From contig NZ_CP065044.1 in the NCBI RefSeq assembly GCF_015689195.1, positions 2,790,001 through 2,854,000 on the forward strand: 64,000 bases of DNA, given 5' to 3'. Below the pieces are notes generated by a model. That model had not been told where the DNA came from. It searched no databases and saw only the letters and a program-made list of their open reading frames with translations. The position numbers and the translations under genes are program-made. Positions 56,670-64,000 of the stretch are shown piece after piece (the first letter of the stretch is position 1; every line of letters begins with the position of its first letter). Source of the DNA: Pectobacterium aroidearum. GTDB lineage: Bacteria; Pseudomonadota; Gammaproteobacteria; Enterobacterales; Enterobacteriaceae.

Positions 56670-57200
56670 ATGGACAATTCAAAAGAAGGAAGCTTACGAC
56701 TGCTTACGTCTGGTGAAATCAGGCTAGCGAAATCTATTTTTGGCGATTCTATCCACTACCACAAAGTCTGGATTCATCACGGCAGTTACCTTCCATTCGG
56801 ACTTCAGGATAAAAATACGGCGATGAGCCCAAATGGAGAACTGTACTTTCGGGCATGGTATAGCAACGATTTTTCCCTCACGAGTATGACCAGCCAACAC
56901 CTCTTTATTCATGAAATGAGCCATGTCTGGCAGCGTGAGCGAGGTATGAATGTCATATTTAGAGGCTTAGTAAGCTGGGCTGTCAGCTATCGCTACAAGC
57001 TTGGTCGTCACGCATTAAGATGCTACCCAATGGAACAGCAGGCACAGATAATCGCTGATTATTTCGTTTTAAAAACCTATGGCTATCAAGCGTGGAAAAT
57101 GTTGAGGGCGCGAGGGGATGTCACCCTTGATGGCGATATTTCTGAGGCTGTCATACGGCAACACTATCAAAAAACCATGCAGTTCTTTCCCTGGAATTAA
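56670..57200 (+). CDS. HExxH metallopeptidase-like protein, Rhs/Vgr-associated type
   Basis: 176 residues from ATG 56670 (GGAG 6 bases upstream). It contains HEMSH at 81-85, a zinc-peptidase-type HExxH, with Glu122 as a possible third ligand. No signal peptide or membrane helix. Similar small proteins are annotated near VgrG/Rhs genes as Vgr-related or type VI secretion associated. Two bases downstream begins a lipoprotein of a type annotated as T6SS immunity. Inference: an effector (or effector domain) and its periplasmic immunity. No T6SS structural gene is in the window. Confidence 0.75.
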   Translation: MDNSKEGSLRLLTSGEIRLAKSIFGDSIHYHKVWIHHGSYLPFGLQDKNTAMSPNGELYFRAWYSNDFSLTSMTSQHLFIHEMSHVWQRERGMNVIFRGLVSWAVSYRYKLGRHALRCYPMEQQAQIIADYFVLKTYGYQAWKMLRARGDVTLDGDISEAVIRQHYQKTMQFFPWN

Positions 57201-57202
57201 CG

Positions 57203-57634
57203 ATGAAATTTACTGCAAAATTGCCTACGTTTCTGCTTATCGCGGCGAGCGCTCTTCTTGTTGGTTGCCCCGGTTCAGGCGATCGTCTGGAGCCAGATGA
57301 ACTGACGTCGGTCAGACAAGCAGGAAGCGATCTCTGTTTTTTAGTGAGTGATGCTCAGGATTACCAACCGACTCTTATTACGATTAGCGCAAGAGCCACC
57401 CCGCCACAGGAATGGACGCTGTATGAAAATCCCAACATCGCCGTTACACAAGGCGAACTGTGCATTCCTTCTTCTTTTTACCGCTTTTCAGACGACAGAA
57501 CATATGTTGTCAGGTATATCCTGCAATCGAAAAAATACAGCGATTCAAGAAGAAGTGTCGTATCTGCGATAGCCTTTACGCACGGCAGCGTCCGAAACGT
57601 ACCGCTCAGGAAGGATGAAGCTGCTTATTATTGA
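57203..57634 (+). CDS. Putative T6SS immunity-type periplasmic lipoprotein
   Basis: 143 residues. Lipobox LVGC (Cys22) followed by PGSGDRL, a CxGxGDR pattern shared with lipoproteins annotated as putative T6SS immunity periplasmic proteins. The mature part looks like an all-beta fold. Start codon lies 2 bases after the HExxH gene stop, so the pair is surely co-transcribed. Confidence 0.75.
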   Translation: MKFTAKLPTFLLIAASALLVGCPGSGDRLEPDELTSVRQAGSDLCFLVSDAQDYQPTLITISARATPPQEWTLYENPNIAVTQGELCIPSSFYRFSDDRTYVVRYILQSKKYSDSRRSVVSAIAFTHGSVRNVPLRKDEAAYY

Positions 57635-57665
57635 TGTACTCGTTATACGTTGAATTGATCTAGTC

Positions 57666-57694
57666 CACCGAGAGCAGGTTTTCTGCCCTCGGTG
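57666..57694. terminator. Hairpin between the lipoprotein gene and acnA
   Basis: Arms CACCGAG-x-GCAG / CTGC-x-CTCGGTG with one internal mismatch. It lies between convergent genes and probably serves both; no strong T run. Confidence 0.55.
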
Positions 57695-57707
57695 ACCAGA
57701 CATACAA

Positions 57708-60380
57708 TTACAGCATATTGCGGATAACGTAATGCAGGATACCGTCGTTCTGGTAGTAGGTCAGTTCGTTACGGGTGTCGATGCGGCAGCGGGTGCTGAT
57801 TGCCTGCGTGTTACCGCTGGCATCCGTGATGTTGACCTCAACCGTAGCACCCGGAGTTAGCTGATTTAATCCCGTAATCGAAATCTGCTCGTCTCCGGTA
57901 AGCTGTAGCGTCTTACGCGTCACCCCTTCAGGAAATTCCAGCGGTAGAATCCCCATCCCGATCAGGTTGGAGCGGTGAATACGCTCGAACGATTCGGCAA
58001 TCACCACTCGAACTCCCAGTAAACGCGGGCCTTTCGCTGCCCAGTCGCGGCTAGAGCCTGAACCGTATTCTTTCCCCGCAAACAGCGCCAGCGGGACATT
58101 GTCGTCCTTGTAGCGCATCGCCGCGTCATAGATCGTCATCTCATTCTGCGACGGGATGTGGCGGGTATAGCCGCCCTCTTTACCCGGCACCATCTCATTA
58201 CGGATACGGATATTGGCGAATGTCCCGCGCATCATCACTTCATGGTTACCACGCCGTGAACCGTAAGAGTTGAACTCCGCAGTTTCGACACCGCGCTCCA
58301 GCAAATATTTCCCAGCCGGACTATCGCGTTTGATATTGCCTGCCGGTGAGATATGGTCGGTGGTAACCGAATCCCCCAGCATCGCCAGAATACGCGCCTT
58401 GTGGATATCCTGAACCGGTTCAGGTTCTTTCCCCATATCCAGAAAGAAAGGCGTCTGGCGAATATAAGTCGACTCTTCCGGCCATTGATAGGTGGGATTG
58501 TCATCGACCTCAATGTCCTGCCACTCCTGTGTTCCTTCAAACACCGCCGCATACTGTTTATGGAACATACCCGCGCTGACGTTCAATACCGCGTCTGCCA
58601 CCGCTTTGGTCGACGGCCAGATATCTTTCAGGTAGACGGCTTTCCCGTCACGATCTTCCCCCAATGGTTCTTGCGTCAGATCGACGTTCATATTCCCCGC
58701 CAGCGCATACGCGACGACCAGCGGCGGCGACGCCAGCCAGTTCGTCTTCACCAGCGGATGAATGCGGCCTTCAAAGTTACGGTTGCCTGACAGCACCGCG
58801 CCAACCGTCAGATCGCCGGCTTTTATCGCGGCTTCAATTGCATCCGGCAGCGGCCCGGAGTTACCGATACAGGTGGTACAGCCGTAGCCCACCAGATTGA
58901 ATCCCAATGCATCAAGGTACGTCGTTAATCCCGCTTTGGCATAGTAATCGGTTACGACCCGCGAACCGGGCGCCAGCGAAGTTTTCACCCACGGCTTGGT
59001 TTTCAGACCGCGTTCTACGGCGTTTTTTGCCAGCAGCCCGGCCGTCATCAACACGCTCGGGTTCGAGGTATTGGTACAGGAGGTGATCGCAGCAATCACG
59101 ACAGCCCCCTGCTGTAAACGGTGCGTTTCGCCTTCCAGCGTGAATTCTTCATAGTCAGAGCGGTTCTTCACCGTGCTGACATCCAGCTCCCGACTGGCTT
59201 TGAACGCTTCCGGTACACCCGCTAAAGGCACACGATCTTGCGGACGTTTCGGTCCTGCCAGACTGGTTTCCACCGTCGCCAAATCCAGCGCGAGCTGGCT
59301 AGTAAATACCGGCTCATCCCCAGTATTACGCCACAGCCCTTGCTGCTTACTGTAGGCTTCCACCAGCGCAATCTGTTCTTCCGCACGGTTGGTCAACCGC
59401 ATGTAGTCCAGCGTGATGTGGTCGATAGGAAAGAAGCCACAGGTCGCACCGTATTCCGGTGCCATGTTGGCGATGGTTGCACGATCCGCCAGCGGTAGCG
59501 AATCCAGTCCATCACCGTAAAATTCCACAAATTTGCCGACCACGCCGTGTTTACGCAACATCTGCGTAACCGTCAGAACCAGATCGGTTGCCGTGATCCC
59601 TTCGCGCATCTTGCCGCTTAGCTTGACGCCAACCACATCAGGGATCAGCATCGAAACTGGCTGCCCCAGCATCGCCGCTTCGGCCTCTATCCCGCCGACG
59701 CCCCAGCCGAGTACGCCCAAACCGTTAATCATCGTGGTGTGTGAATCGGTTCCCACCAGCGTATCGGGATAGGCAAACTGTTTGTCGCCCTGCTTTTCAT
59801 ACCAGATGGCCTTAGCCAGATACTCCAGATTCACCTGATGGCAAATTCCGGTTCCCGGCGGCACAACGCTAAAGTGGCTAAAGGCATTTTGCCCCCAGCG
59901 CAGAAATTCATAACGTTCACGGTTACGCGCCATTTCCAACTGTGTGTTATCCGTCAGCGCCTGACGATCGCCGAAGTGGTCAACCGTCACCGAGTGGTCG
60001 ATAACCAGATCGACCGGCGACAGCGGGTTAACCTTATTCACATCGCCGCCTAGCCGTTTCACCGCCGCTCGCATCGCCGCCAGATCGACTACGGCTGGCA
60101 CGCCGGTAAAATCCTGCATTAATACACGCGCGGGACGATAAGCGATTTCCCGGTCAACGTGGCCTGTCTTTAGCCAGTCCACGACGGCCTGAAGATCGTC
60201 CTGCTCTACCGTGTCACCGTCCTGATAGCGTAGTAAATTCTCCAGCAGCACTTTGAGTGATTTCGGCAATTTATCGATGTTGCCAAGCGTTTTCGCCGCC
60301 TTTGGCAGGCTGTAGTAATGGTAAATCTGCTGTTGTACCGTCAGTGTGTCCAGACAAGTGTCGCGAAGGTGTGATGACAT
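57708..60380 (-). CDS. acnA: Aconitate hydratase A
   Basis: 890 residues from ATG 60380 with GGGAGGA upstream; the TTG 12 bases earlier is not needed. [4Fe-4S] enzyme isomerising citrate and isocitrate, the stress/stationary-phase isozyme. The cluster cysteines are in TSCTNTSNPSV and GCTTCIGNSGPL. In E. coli acnA is repressed post-transcriptionally by RyhB, whose gene is at 17.5 kb here. Confidence 0.97.
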   Translation of the reverse strand: MSSHLRDTCLDTLTVQQQIYHYYSLPKAAKTLGNIDKLPKSLKVLLENLLRYQDGDTVEQDDLQAVVDWLKTGHVDREIAYRPARVLMQDFTGVPAVVDLAAMRAAVKRLGGDVNKVNPLSPVDLVIDHSVTVDHFGDRQALTDNTQLEMARNRERYEFLRWGQNAFSHFSVVPPGTGICHQVNLEYLAKAIWYEKQGDKQFAYPDTLVGTDSHTTMINGLGVLGWGVGGIEAEAAMLGQPVSMLIPDVVGVKLSGKMREGITATDLVLTVTQMLRKHGVVGKFVEFYGDGLDSLPLADRATIANMAPEYGATCGFFPIDHITLDYMRLTNRAEEQIALVEAYSKQQGLWRNTGDEPVFTSQLALDLATVETSLAGPKRPQDRVPLAGVPEAFKASRELDVSTVKNRSDYEEFTLEGETHRLQQGAVVIAAITSCTNTSNPSVLMTAGLLAKNAVERGLKTKPWVKTSLAPGSRVVTDYYAKAGLTTYLDALGFNLVGYGCTTCIGNSGPLPDAIEAAIKAGDLTVGAVLSGNRNFEGRIHPLVKTNWLASPPLVVAYALAGNMNVDLTQEPLGEDRDGKAVYLKDIWPSTKAVADAVLNVSAGMFHKQYAAVFEGTQEWQDIEVDDNPTYQWPEESTYIRQTPFFLDMGKEPEPVQDIHKARILAMLGDSVTTDHISPAGNIKRDSPAGKYLLERGVETAEFNSYGSRRGNHEVMMRGTFANIRIRNEMVPGKEGGYTRHIPSQNEMTIYDAAMRYKDDNVPLALFAGKEYGSGSSRDWAAKGPRLLGVRVVIAESFERIHRSNLIGMGILPLEFPEGVTRKTLQLTGDEQISITGLNQLTPGATVEVNITDASGNTQAISTRCRIDTRNELTYYQNDGILHYVIRNML

Positions 60381-60630
60381 GCTTCCTCCCAAATTAACTT
60401 GCTATTCGTTATTCTGCATCGGGCGATTAATGAATAACCAGCCTGAGCTTGCGGTCTTATTTAAAGATAACACAAACAAAAAATAACGTTTTTGCAACAA
60501 CACGATATGAATGCAGCAATAGCCGCTAACTATTGAAAAGCAGCGGCGCGGAACAAGCACAAAGAGGAAAGTGAAGACGGCAGAAAACAGTAGTAAGGGT
60601 GGCGTGGTGAGGATAGCGAAGGCAAAAAAG

Positions 60631-60654
60631 AAAGACGGCTCGGATGCCGTCTTT
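60631..60654 (-). terminator. Terminator of the symporter gene
   Basis: Nine-base arms AAAGACGGC/GCCGTCTTT, 6-base loop; on the minus strand followed by CTTTTTTG. Confidence 0.88.
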
Positions 60655-60679
60655 CTCTGCGTATTAACCTGAACTGGAT

Positions 60680-61984
60680 TTAGACATTCCCGGTTGCCAT
60701 CACAGGGGCTTCTTCCTCGGAATGCTCATGCTCGGGCTCTTCCAGATCGTGGTTGCGTTCCAGCTTGGCAACAACCGCGGTCGCCATGCCGTTACCAATC
60801 ACATTGGTCGCCGTGCGGCCCATATCCAGGAACTGATCGATACCAATAATCAGTAAAATGCCGGCTTCGGGTAAGCTGAACATCGGCAATGTCGCCGCCA
60901 CCACCACCACCGCCGCACGTGCTACACCCGCCATACCTTTACTGGTAATCATCAGCGTCAGCAGAATCAGCGTCTGCTGCGTCAAACTGAGGTGAATATT
61001 GTAAGCCTGCGCGATAAACAGAATGGCAAACGCCTGATATATCATGGAGCCGACAAGGTTAAAGGAATACCCCAATGGGAGTACAAAGCTGGTGATTTTT
61101 TTAGGAACGCCGAACTCGCTCAGCGCTTCCATTGTTTTTGGATAGGCCGCTTCGCTGCTGGCGGTGGCAAAAGCCAGCATACTGGGTTCACGCAACAGTT
61201 TGATCAAACCCCAGGTTGCTTTCTTGCCGAGGAACAGCGCACCGGCACCGAACATAAGCCCCCATAGCAGCGCCAACCCAAGGTAAAACTCACCGATGAC
61301 CTTGCCAAAGTCGAGCAGAAGCCCCAGACCTTCAGTCGTAATAGACGACGCCAGAGAGGAAAATACGGCCAGAGGCGCTAACCGCATGACATAATCCGTC
61401 ACCCGGAACATCACTTTCGCCAGTTCCTCGACCATCGATTCCATGGTAACCGCATGCTTGTTTTGGCCTTTCACAAAAGCCAGTGCAGAACCAAAAAACA
61501 TCGAGAACACCAGGATCTGCAATATTTCATTATTCGCCATCGCCTCGACGATGCTGCGTGGAAATATATGGGCAATGAAGCTTTTCAGCGTAAATTCACC
61601 GGTACTTACGCCAGTATCTACCGCTATTGGCGTACTGGGAATGGCGAGGTTCATACCAACACCGGGCTCGAAGATATTTGCCAATAACATGCCAATAAAA
61701 AGGGAAACCATTGAAGAACAAACAAACCACACCATAGCCTTCAGACCTATTCGGCCGACGGAAGAAGAATTCCCCATACTGGCAAGACCAGATACCAGTG
61801 TGGCGAATACCAATGGTGCAATAATCATCTTTATCAGACGAAGAAAAACATCGGTCACTAAATTAAAGTAGGAGACGACTTCTTTAGTTTGTTGCTCAGT
61901 TAATAAAGAATGACAAACCCCGCCGACAATAATTCCGAGAACAATAGCCAAGGCGATAAAAAACAATAAGCTGTTCTTTTTCAT
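60680..61984 (-). CDS. Dicarboxylate/amino acid:cation symporter (GltP-like)
   Basis: 434 residues from ATG 61984 (GAGG 6 bases upstream). DAACS fold with the hairpin motif ATASSEAAYPKTMEAL and MGRTATNVIGNG near the end. LPLGYSFNLVGSM has Val where most relatives have Asp (NLDGS). The C-terminal tail is His/Glu-rich (EPEHEHSEEE). Imports glutamate/aspartate or C4-dicarboxylates with protons or sodium; substrate not decidable. Confidence 0.9.
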   Translation of the reverse strand: MKKNSLLFFIALAIVLGIIVGGVCHSLLTEQQTKEVVSYFNLVTDVFLRLIKMIIAPLVFATLVSGLASMGNSSSVGRIGLKAMVWFVCSSMVSLFIGMLLANIFEPGVGMNLAIPSTPIAVDTGVSTGEFTLKSFIAHIFPRSIVEAMANNEILQILVFSMFFGSALAFVKGQNKHAVTMESMVEELAKVMFRVTDYVMRLAPLAVFSSLASSITTEGLGLLLDFGKVIGEFYLGLALLWGLMFGAGALFLGKKATWGLIKLLREPSMLAFATASSEAAYPKTMEALSEFGVPKKITSFVLPLGYSFNLVGSMIYQAFAILFIAQAYNIHLSLTQQTLILLTLMITSKGMAGVARAAVVVVAATLPMFSLPEAGILLIIGIDQFLDMGRTATNVIGNGMATAVVAKLERNHDLEEPEHEHSEEEAPVMATGNV

Positions 61985-62148
61985 AGTAACCTCATGGTAA
62001 TAAATAGCACCAGACAATACGCATTATTAGTAAGAATTCACCGTTCGATACATCATCGCAATCACCTTACGGTTCATCCTGTTCTTGGTCGTAATATTGT
62101 CTGTATCTTGATACAAGAATAACTGGGAATGTTATTGATTCTTCATCA

Positions 62149-62238
62149 TTAATAGAAAAATTTCAACAACGCGAGGGGATAATTGGAAACCTCATGACTC
62201 GCTAATTTCACGCCATTTTCACGAAAATCATTCAACAT
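62149..62238 (-). CDS. Small upstream ORF, 29 codons, in the symporter leader
   Basis: ATG 62238 is preceded by AAGGAG at ideal spacing. It encodes MLNDFRENGVKLASHEV followed by a hydrophobic tail ending KFFY. It stops 164 bases before the symporter start on the same strand. The strong ribosome site in otherwise AT-rich intergenic DNA is the main support. Could be a leader peptide or a small protein; function unknown. Confidence 0.45.
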   Translation of the reverse strand: MLNDFRENGVKLASHEVSNYPLALLKFFY

Positions 62239-62239
62239 A

Positions 62240-62901
62240 GCTACTCCTTTTTTGTTACATGCAACAAATAAAGGGGTAATTTAATCGGCATGACAATAAA
62301 CGACGTCCCTTCATACCCCCTCCTATTTTCATTTTTAAATATCCATGAGGCACTCGCCTTGGGGAAATAACTTAAATTGACGGTACCATGAAAAATACGA
62401 AACCTGTCACTAATGAAATTTTTCTTATCAACAAATTTAGTAATAATTAATTAACATCTATAAGTCATGCGCAGAAAAACATCACTCATGCCGCTGATTT
62501 AACCGCATGTGCTTAAAAAAACCACTGTGCCATTTTATTTAGCGTGTTCCCTGCGTTATCGCCTCTTCACCCTGTCTATCGCGATCATGTTTACCCTGAA
62601 GTCCCCTAACAAACCGTAACGCTGGTGAATCTGCCCAGCCAAAGATGGCATACGTCACGTGCGGCACGGCTTTACTCACCTCCGCGCCAAAACCAGCAAG
62701 ACGGCCTCGAAATGACGTATAAAAATTTGACGTTGCACCGTCAAAATCGCCCAAATTTCATGCAACAATCATACATAAGGAGTATTTTGCAAGAGGCCTC
62801 ACACTCTCCCGTTACGTTTTGTTGTAAAAAAACGACATGTAGCTATTCAACAATCATCAGCGCATGTGTTGATGGAAAAATAATAATAGAAAGGGGTTTT
62901 C
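62240..62901. other. AT-rich region between the symporter leader and gstA
   Basis: About 660 bases. Divergent promoters for the symporter and gstA are expected here. An antisense frame at 62539-62754 has host-like composition but no ribosome site or recognised homology. No repeat or RNA was recognised. Confidence 0.4.
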
Positions 62902-63510
62902 ATGAAACTGTTTTATCAAGCTGAAAGCAGTTCTCTTTTTACACACATCGTTTTGATCGAATCCAAACTGGAGTTCAAGCTGGAGAAGGTTAATCTGCGC
63001 ACGAAAAAAACAGAGCGTGGAACCGACTATACGTTCATCAACCCAAAAGGGATGGTGCCAGCGTTAGAGCTAGATGATGGTTCTATCCTGACTGAGGGTG
63101 TTGCCATCGCTGAGTACATTGCCGATCTGGTTCCGCACTGTAACCTTATCGCCCCCACCGGCAGCATGGCACGCTACCATACTCTCGAATGGCTGAATTA
63201 CATTTCTGCTGAGCTGCACAAAACGTTTACACCGATCTTCCGTCCTGGTACGCCGGAGACGTATAAAGAGCTGCTAATGGAATATTTGCAGGTCAAATTC
63301 CGTTATATCAATTTGGTGTTAAGTGAGCAGAATTATTTAGTCGCCAACCGTTTCAGTATCGCCGATGCGTATCTGTTTACCGTGATGCGCTGGGCACAGT
63401 CGCTAAAACTGGATATGTTCCGCTACCCTGCGCTGGCGGCTTACCTCGACCATATTGCCGAACGCCCTTCCGTCGCGACCGCGCTTAAGGTTGAAAGGTT
63501 GAAAGGTTGA
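62902..63510 (+). CDS. gstA: Glutathione S-transferase
   Basis: 202 residues with AAAGGGG upstream. Beta-class bacterial GST: MKLFYQAESSSLFTHIVL at the N-terminus (beta-class enzymes use a Cys near residue 10; here Ser occupies this region), cis-Pro in GMVPAL, and FSIADAYLFTV in helix 6. Conjugates glutathione to electrophiles. Adjacent to pdxY as in E. coli. The 3' end lies in a tandem repeat that contains the stop codon. Confidence 0.93.
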   Translation: MKLFYQAESSSLFTHIVLIESKLEFKLEKVNLRTKKTERGTDYTFINPKGMVPALELDDGSILTEGVAIAEYIADLVPHCNLIAPTGSMARYHTLEWLNYISAELHKTFTPIFRPGTPETYKELLMEYLQVKFRYINLVLSEQNYLVANRFSIADAYLFTVMRWAQSLKLDMFRYPALAAYLDHIAERPSVATALKVERLKG

Positions 63511-63514
63511 AAGG
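63488..63514 (+). repeat. 8-bp tandem repeat spanning the gstA stop codon
   Basis: Three exact copies of GGTTGAAA plus a partial copy (AAGG). The gstA stop TGA is inside the third copy. Confidence 0.9.
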
Positions 63515-63524
63515 ATAGCACGCC

Positions 63525-63551
63525 ATAACGCCCCGACATTCGGGGCGTTAT
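63525..63551. terminator. Bidirectional terminator between gstA and pdxY
   Basis: Perfect 12-base arms ATAACGCCCCGA/TCGGGGCGTTAT with a CAT loop, between convergent genes; ACGTTTTA follows on the plus strand. Confidence 0.9.
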
Positions 63552-63556
63552 ACGTT

Positions 63557-64000
63557 TTACGACAGACGAACCGCCTGGAAATGATGACGTGGATTAGCAA
63601 TCCCGTCCTGAGCGGCAACCAGTTGCAGCTCATATTCATTCATCTCTTTCGTCACCAGCATGACTTCATAAACAGCCGCCGTGGTATGCTCCAGCGCTTT
63701 ATCCAACGCCACGCCTTTAAGCAAGTTCACCAGCAGTAATCCACTGGTTAAATCGCCCACGCCGACAGGTTGACGCTCGAACTCCACCAGCGGCCGGCTG
63801 ATATGCCAGGCATCCGTCGGCGTAACCAACAGCATTTCAAAACTGTCTTCACGCGCGGCGGCTCGGCTAAGGTGCTTGACCAGAACGATTTTTGGCCCTT
63901 TTTCACACAAGGCGCGCGCGGTTGCCACAGCTTCCGCCACGTTATGCACGGTACGTCCACCCAGCAGTTCCAGTTCAGGCAGGTTCGGCGCGATAATATC
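63557..64000 (-). CDS. pdxY: Pyridoxal kinase, C-terminal part (5' end beyond the window)
   Basis: 148 residues, open through the window edge ([15 protein letters not shown] at the visible start). Ribokinase-like fold with the ATP/catalytic motif [14 protein letters not shown], where the Asp is the catalytic base. Part of the vitamin B6 salvage pathway. Sequence matches PdxY better than PdxK. Confidence 0.94.
   Translation of the reverse strand, partial: DIIAPNLPELELLGGRTVHNVAEAVATARALCEKGPKIVLVKHLSRAAAREDSFEMLLVTPTDAWHISRPLVEFERQPVGVGDLTSGLLLVNLLKGVALDKALEHTTAAVYEVMLVTKEMNEYELQLVAAQDGIANPRHHFQAVRLS

Noticed and set aside
62539..62754. 71-codon minus-strand frame upstream of gstA
   Set aside because: Host-like composition but no ribosome site, and no family that I can name; left as undecided non-coding.

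Overview
The window reads as chromosome of a soft-rot enterobacterium, most likely Pectobacterium or a close relative. The evidence is a secreted GH5-CBM3 cellulase of the CelV/Cel5 type, a HecA/CdiA-type two-partner secretion locus, three ERIC repeats, and a backbone whose gene order I recall from Escherichia coli: psp - sap - fabI - rnb - osmB - yciH - pyrF - lapB - lapA - pgpB - ribA - acnA, then gstA/pdxY. Species-level naming is inference; no rRNA gene is present.

Layout. 1-9.5 kb: a contact-dependent inhibition (CDI) type operon with transporter (5' end cut off), HlyC-like acyltransferase, giant CdiA/HecA exoprotein ending in a putative colicin-E3-like toxin domain, and a small overlapping immunity candidate. 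9.6-12.8 kb: an orphan lipoprotein, then pspABC and divergent pspF with a sigma-54 promoter between them. 12.8-18.7 kb: accessory block with the cellulase, a long-form 2-isopropylmalate synthase with a divergent AraC regulator, the small RNA RyhB with its Fur box, and a RES/Xre toxin-antitoxin pair. 18.8-25.2 kb: sapABCDF and fabI. 25.2-30 kb: two unknown genes, apbE and a fused OYE/FMN_bind/fumarate-reductase flavoprotein. 30.2-36.3 kb: GH31 glycosidase, MFS transporter, LacI regulator, LysR regulator. 36.3-45.6 kb: ERIC repeats, a YdeP-type molybdoenzyme, rnb, an aldo/keto reductase, two gene remnants and a CstA-type transporter. 45.6-47.0 kb: a complete IS4 inside the cstA terminator. 47.1-57.7 kb: araD, osmB, yciH-pyrF, an AT-rich alcohol dehydrogenase, lapB-lapA, a SorC-type HTH remnant, pgpB, ribA, an OppA-type binding protein, and a peptidase-like/lipoprotein pair resembling a T6SS effector and its immunity protein. 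57.7-64 kb: acnA, a dicarboxylate/glutamate symporter with a small upstream ORF, gstA, and pdxY (cut off at the edge).

How it fits together. The housekeeping genes are collinear with the enterobacterial core, and islets of accessory genes sit between them. Interbacterial competition appears at both ends (CDI operon; effector/immunity-like pair), along with envelope stress (psp, lapAB) and peptide-related transport (sap). Iron control links RyhB to acnA, a known RyhB target in E. coli, within one window. The most structurally informative non-coding signal is the insert carried by two ERIC elements: both copies fold into four successive hairpins whose stem sequences differ but stay paired, and both lie directly upstream of a start codon (ydeP, cstA).
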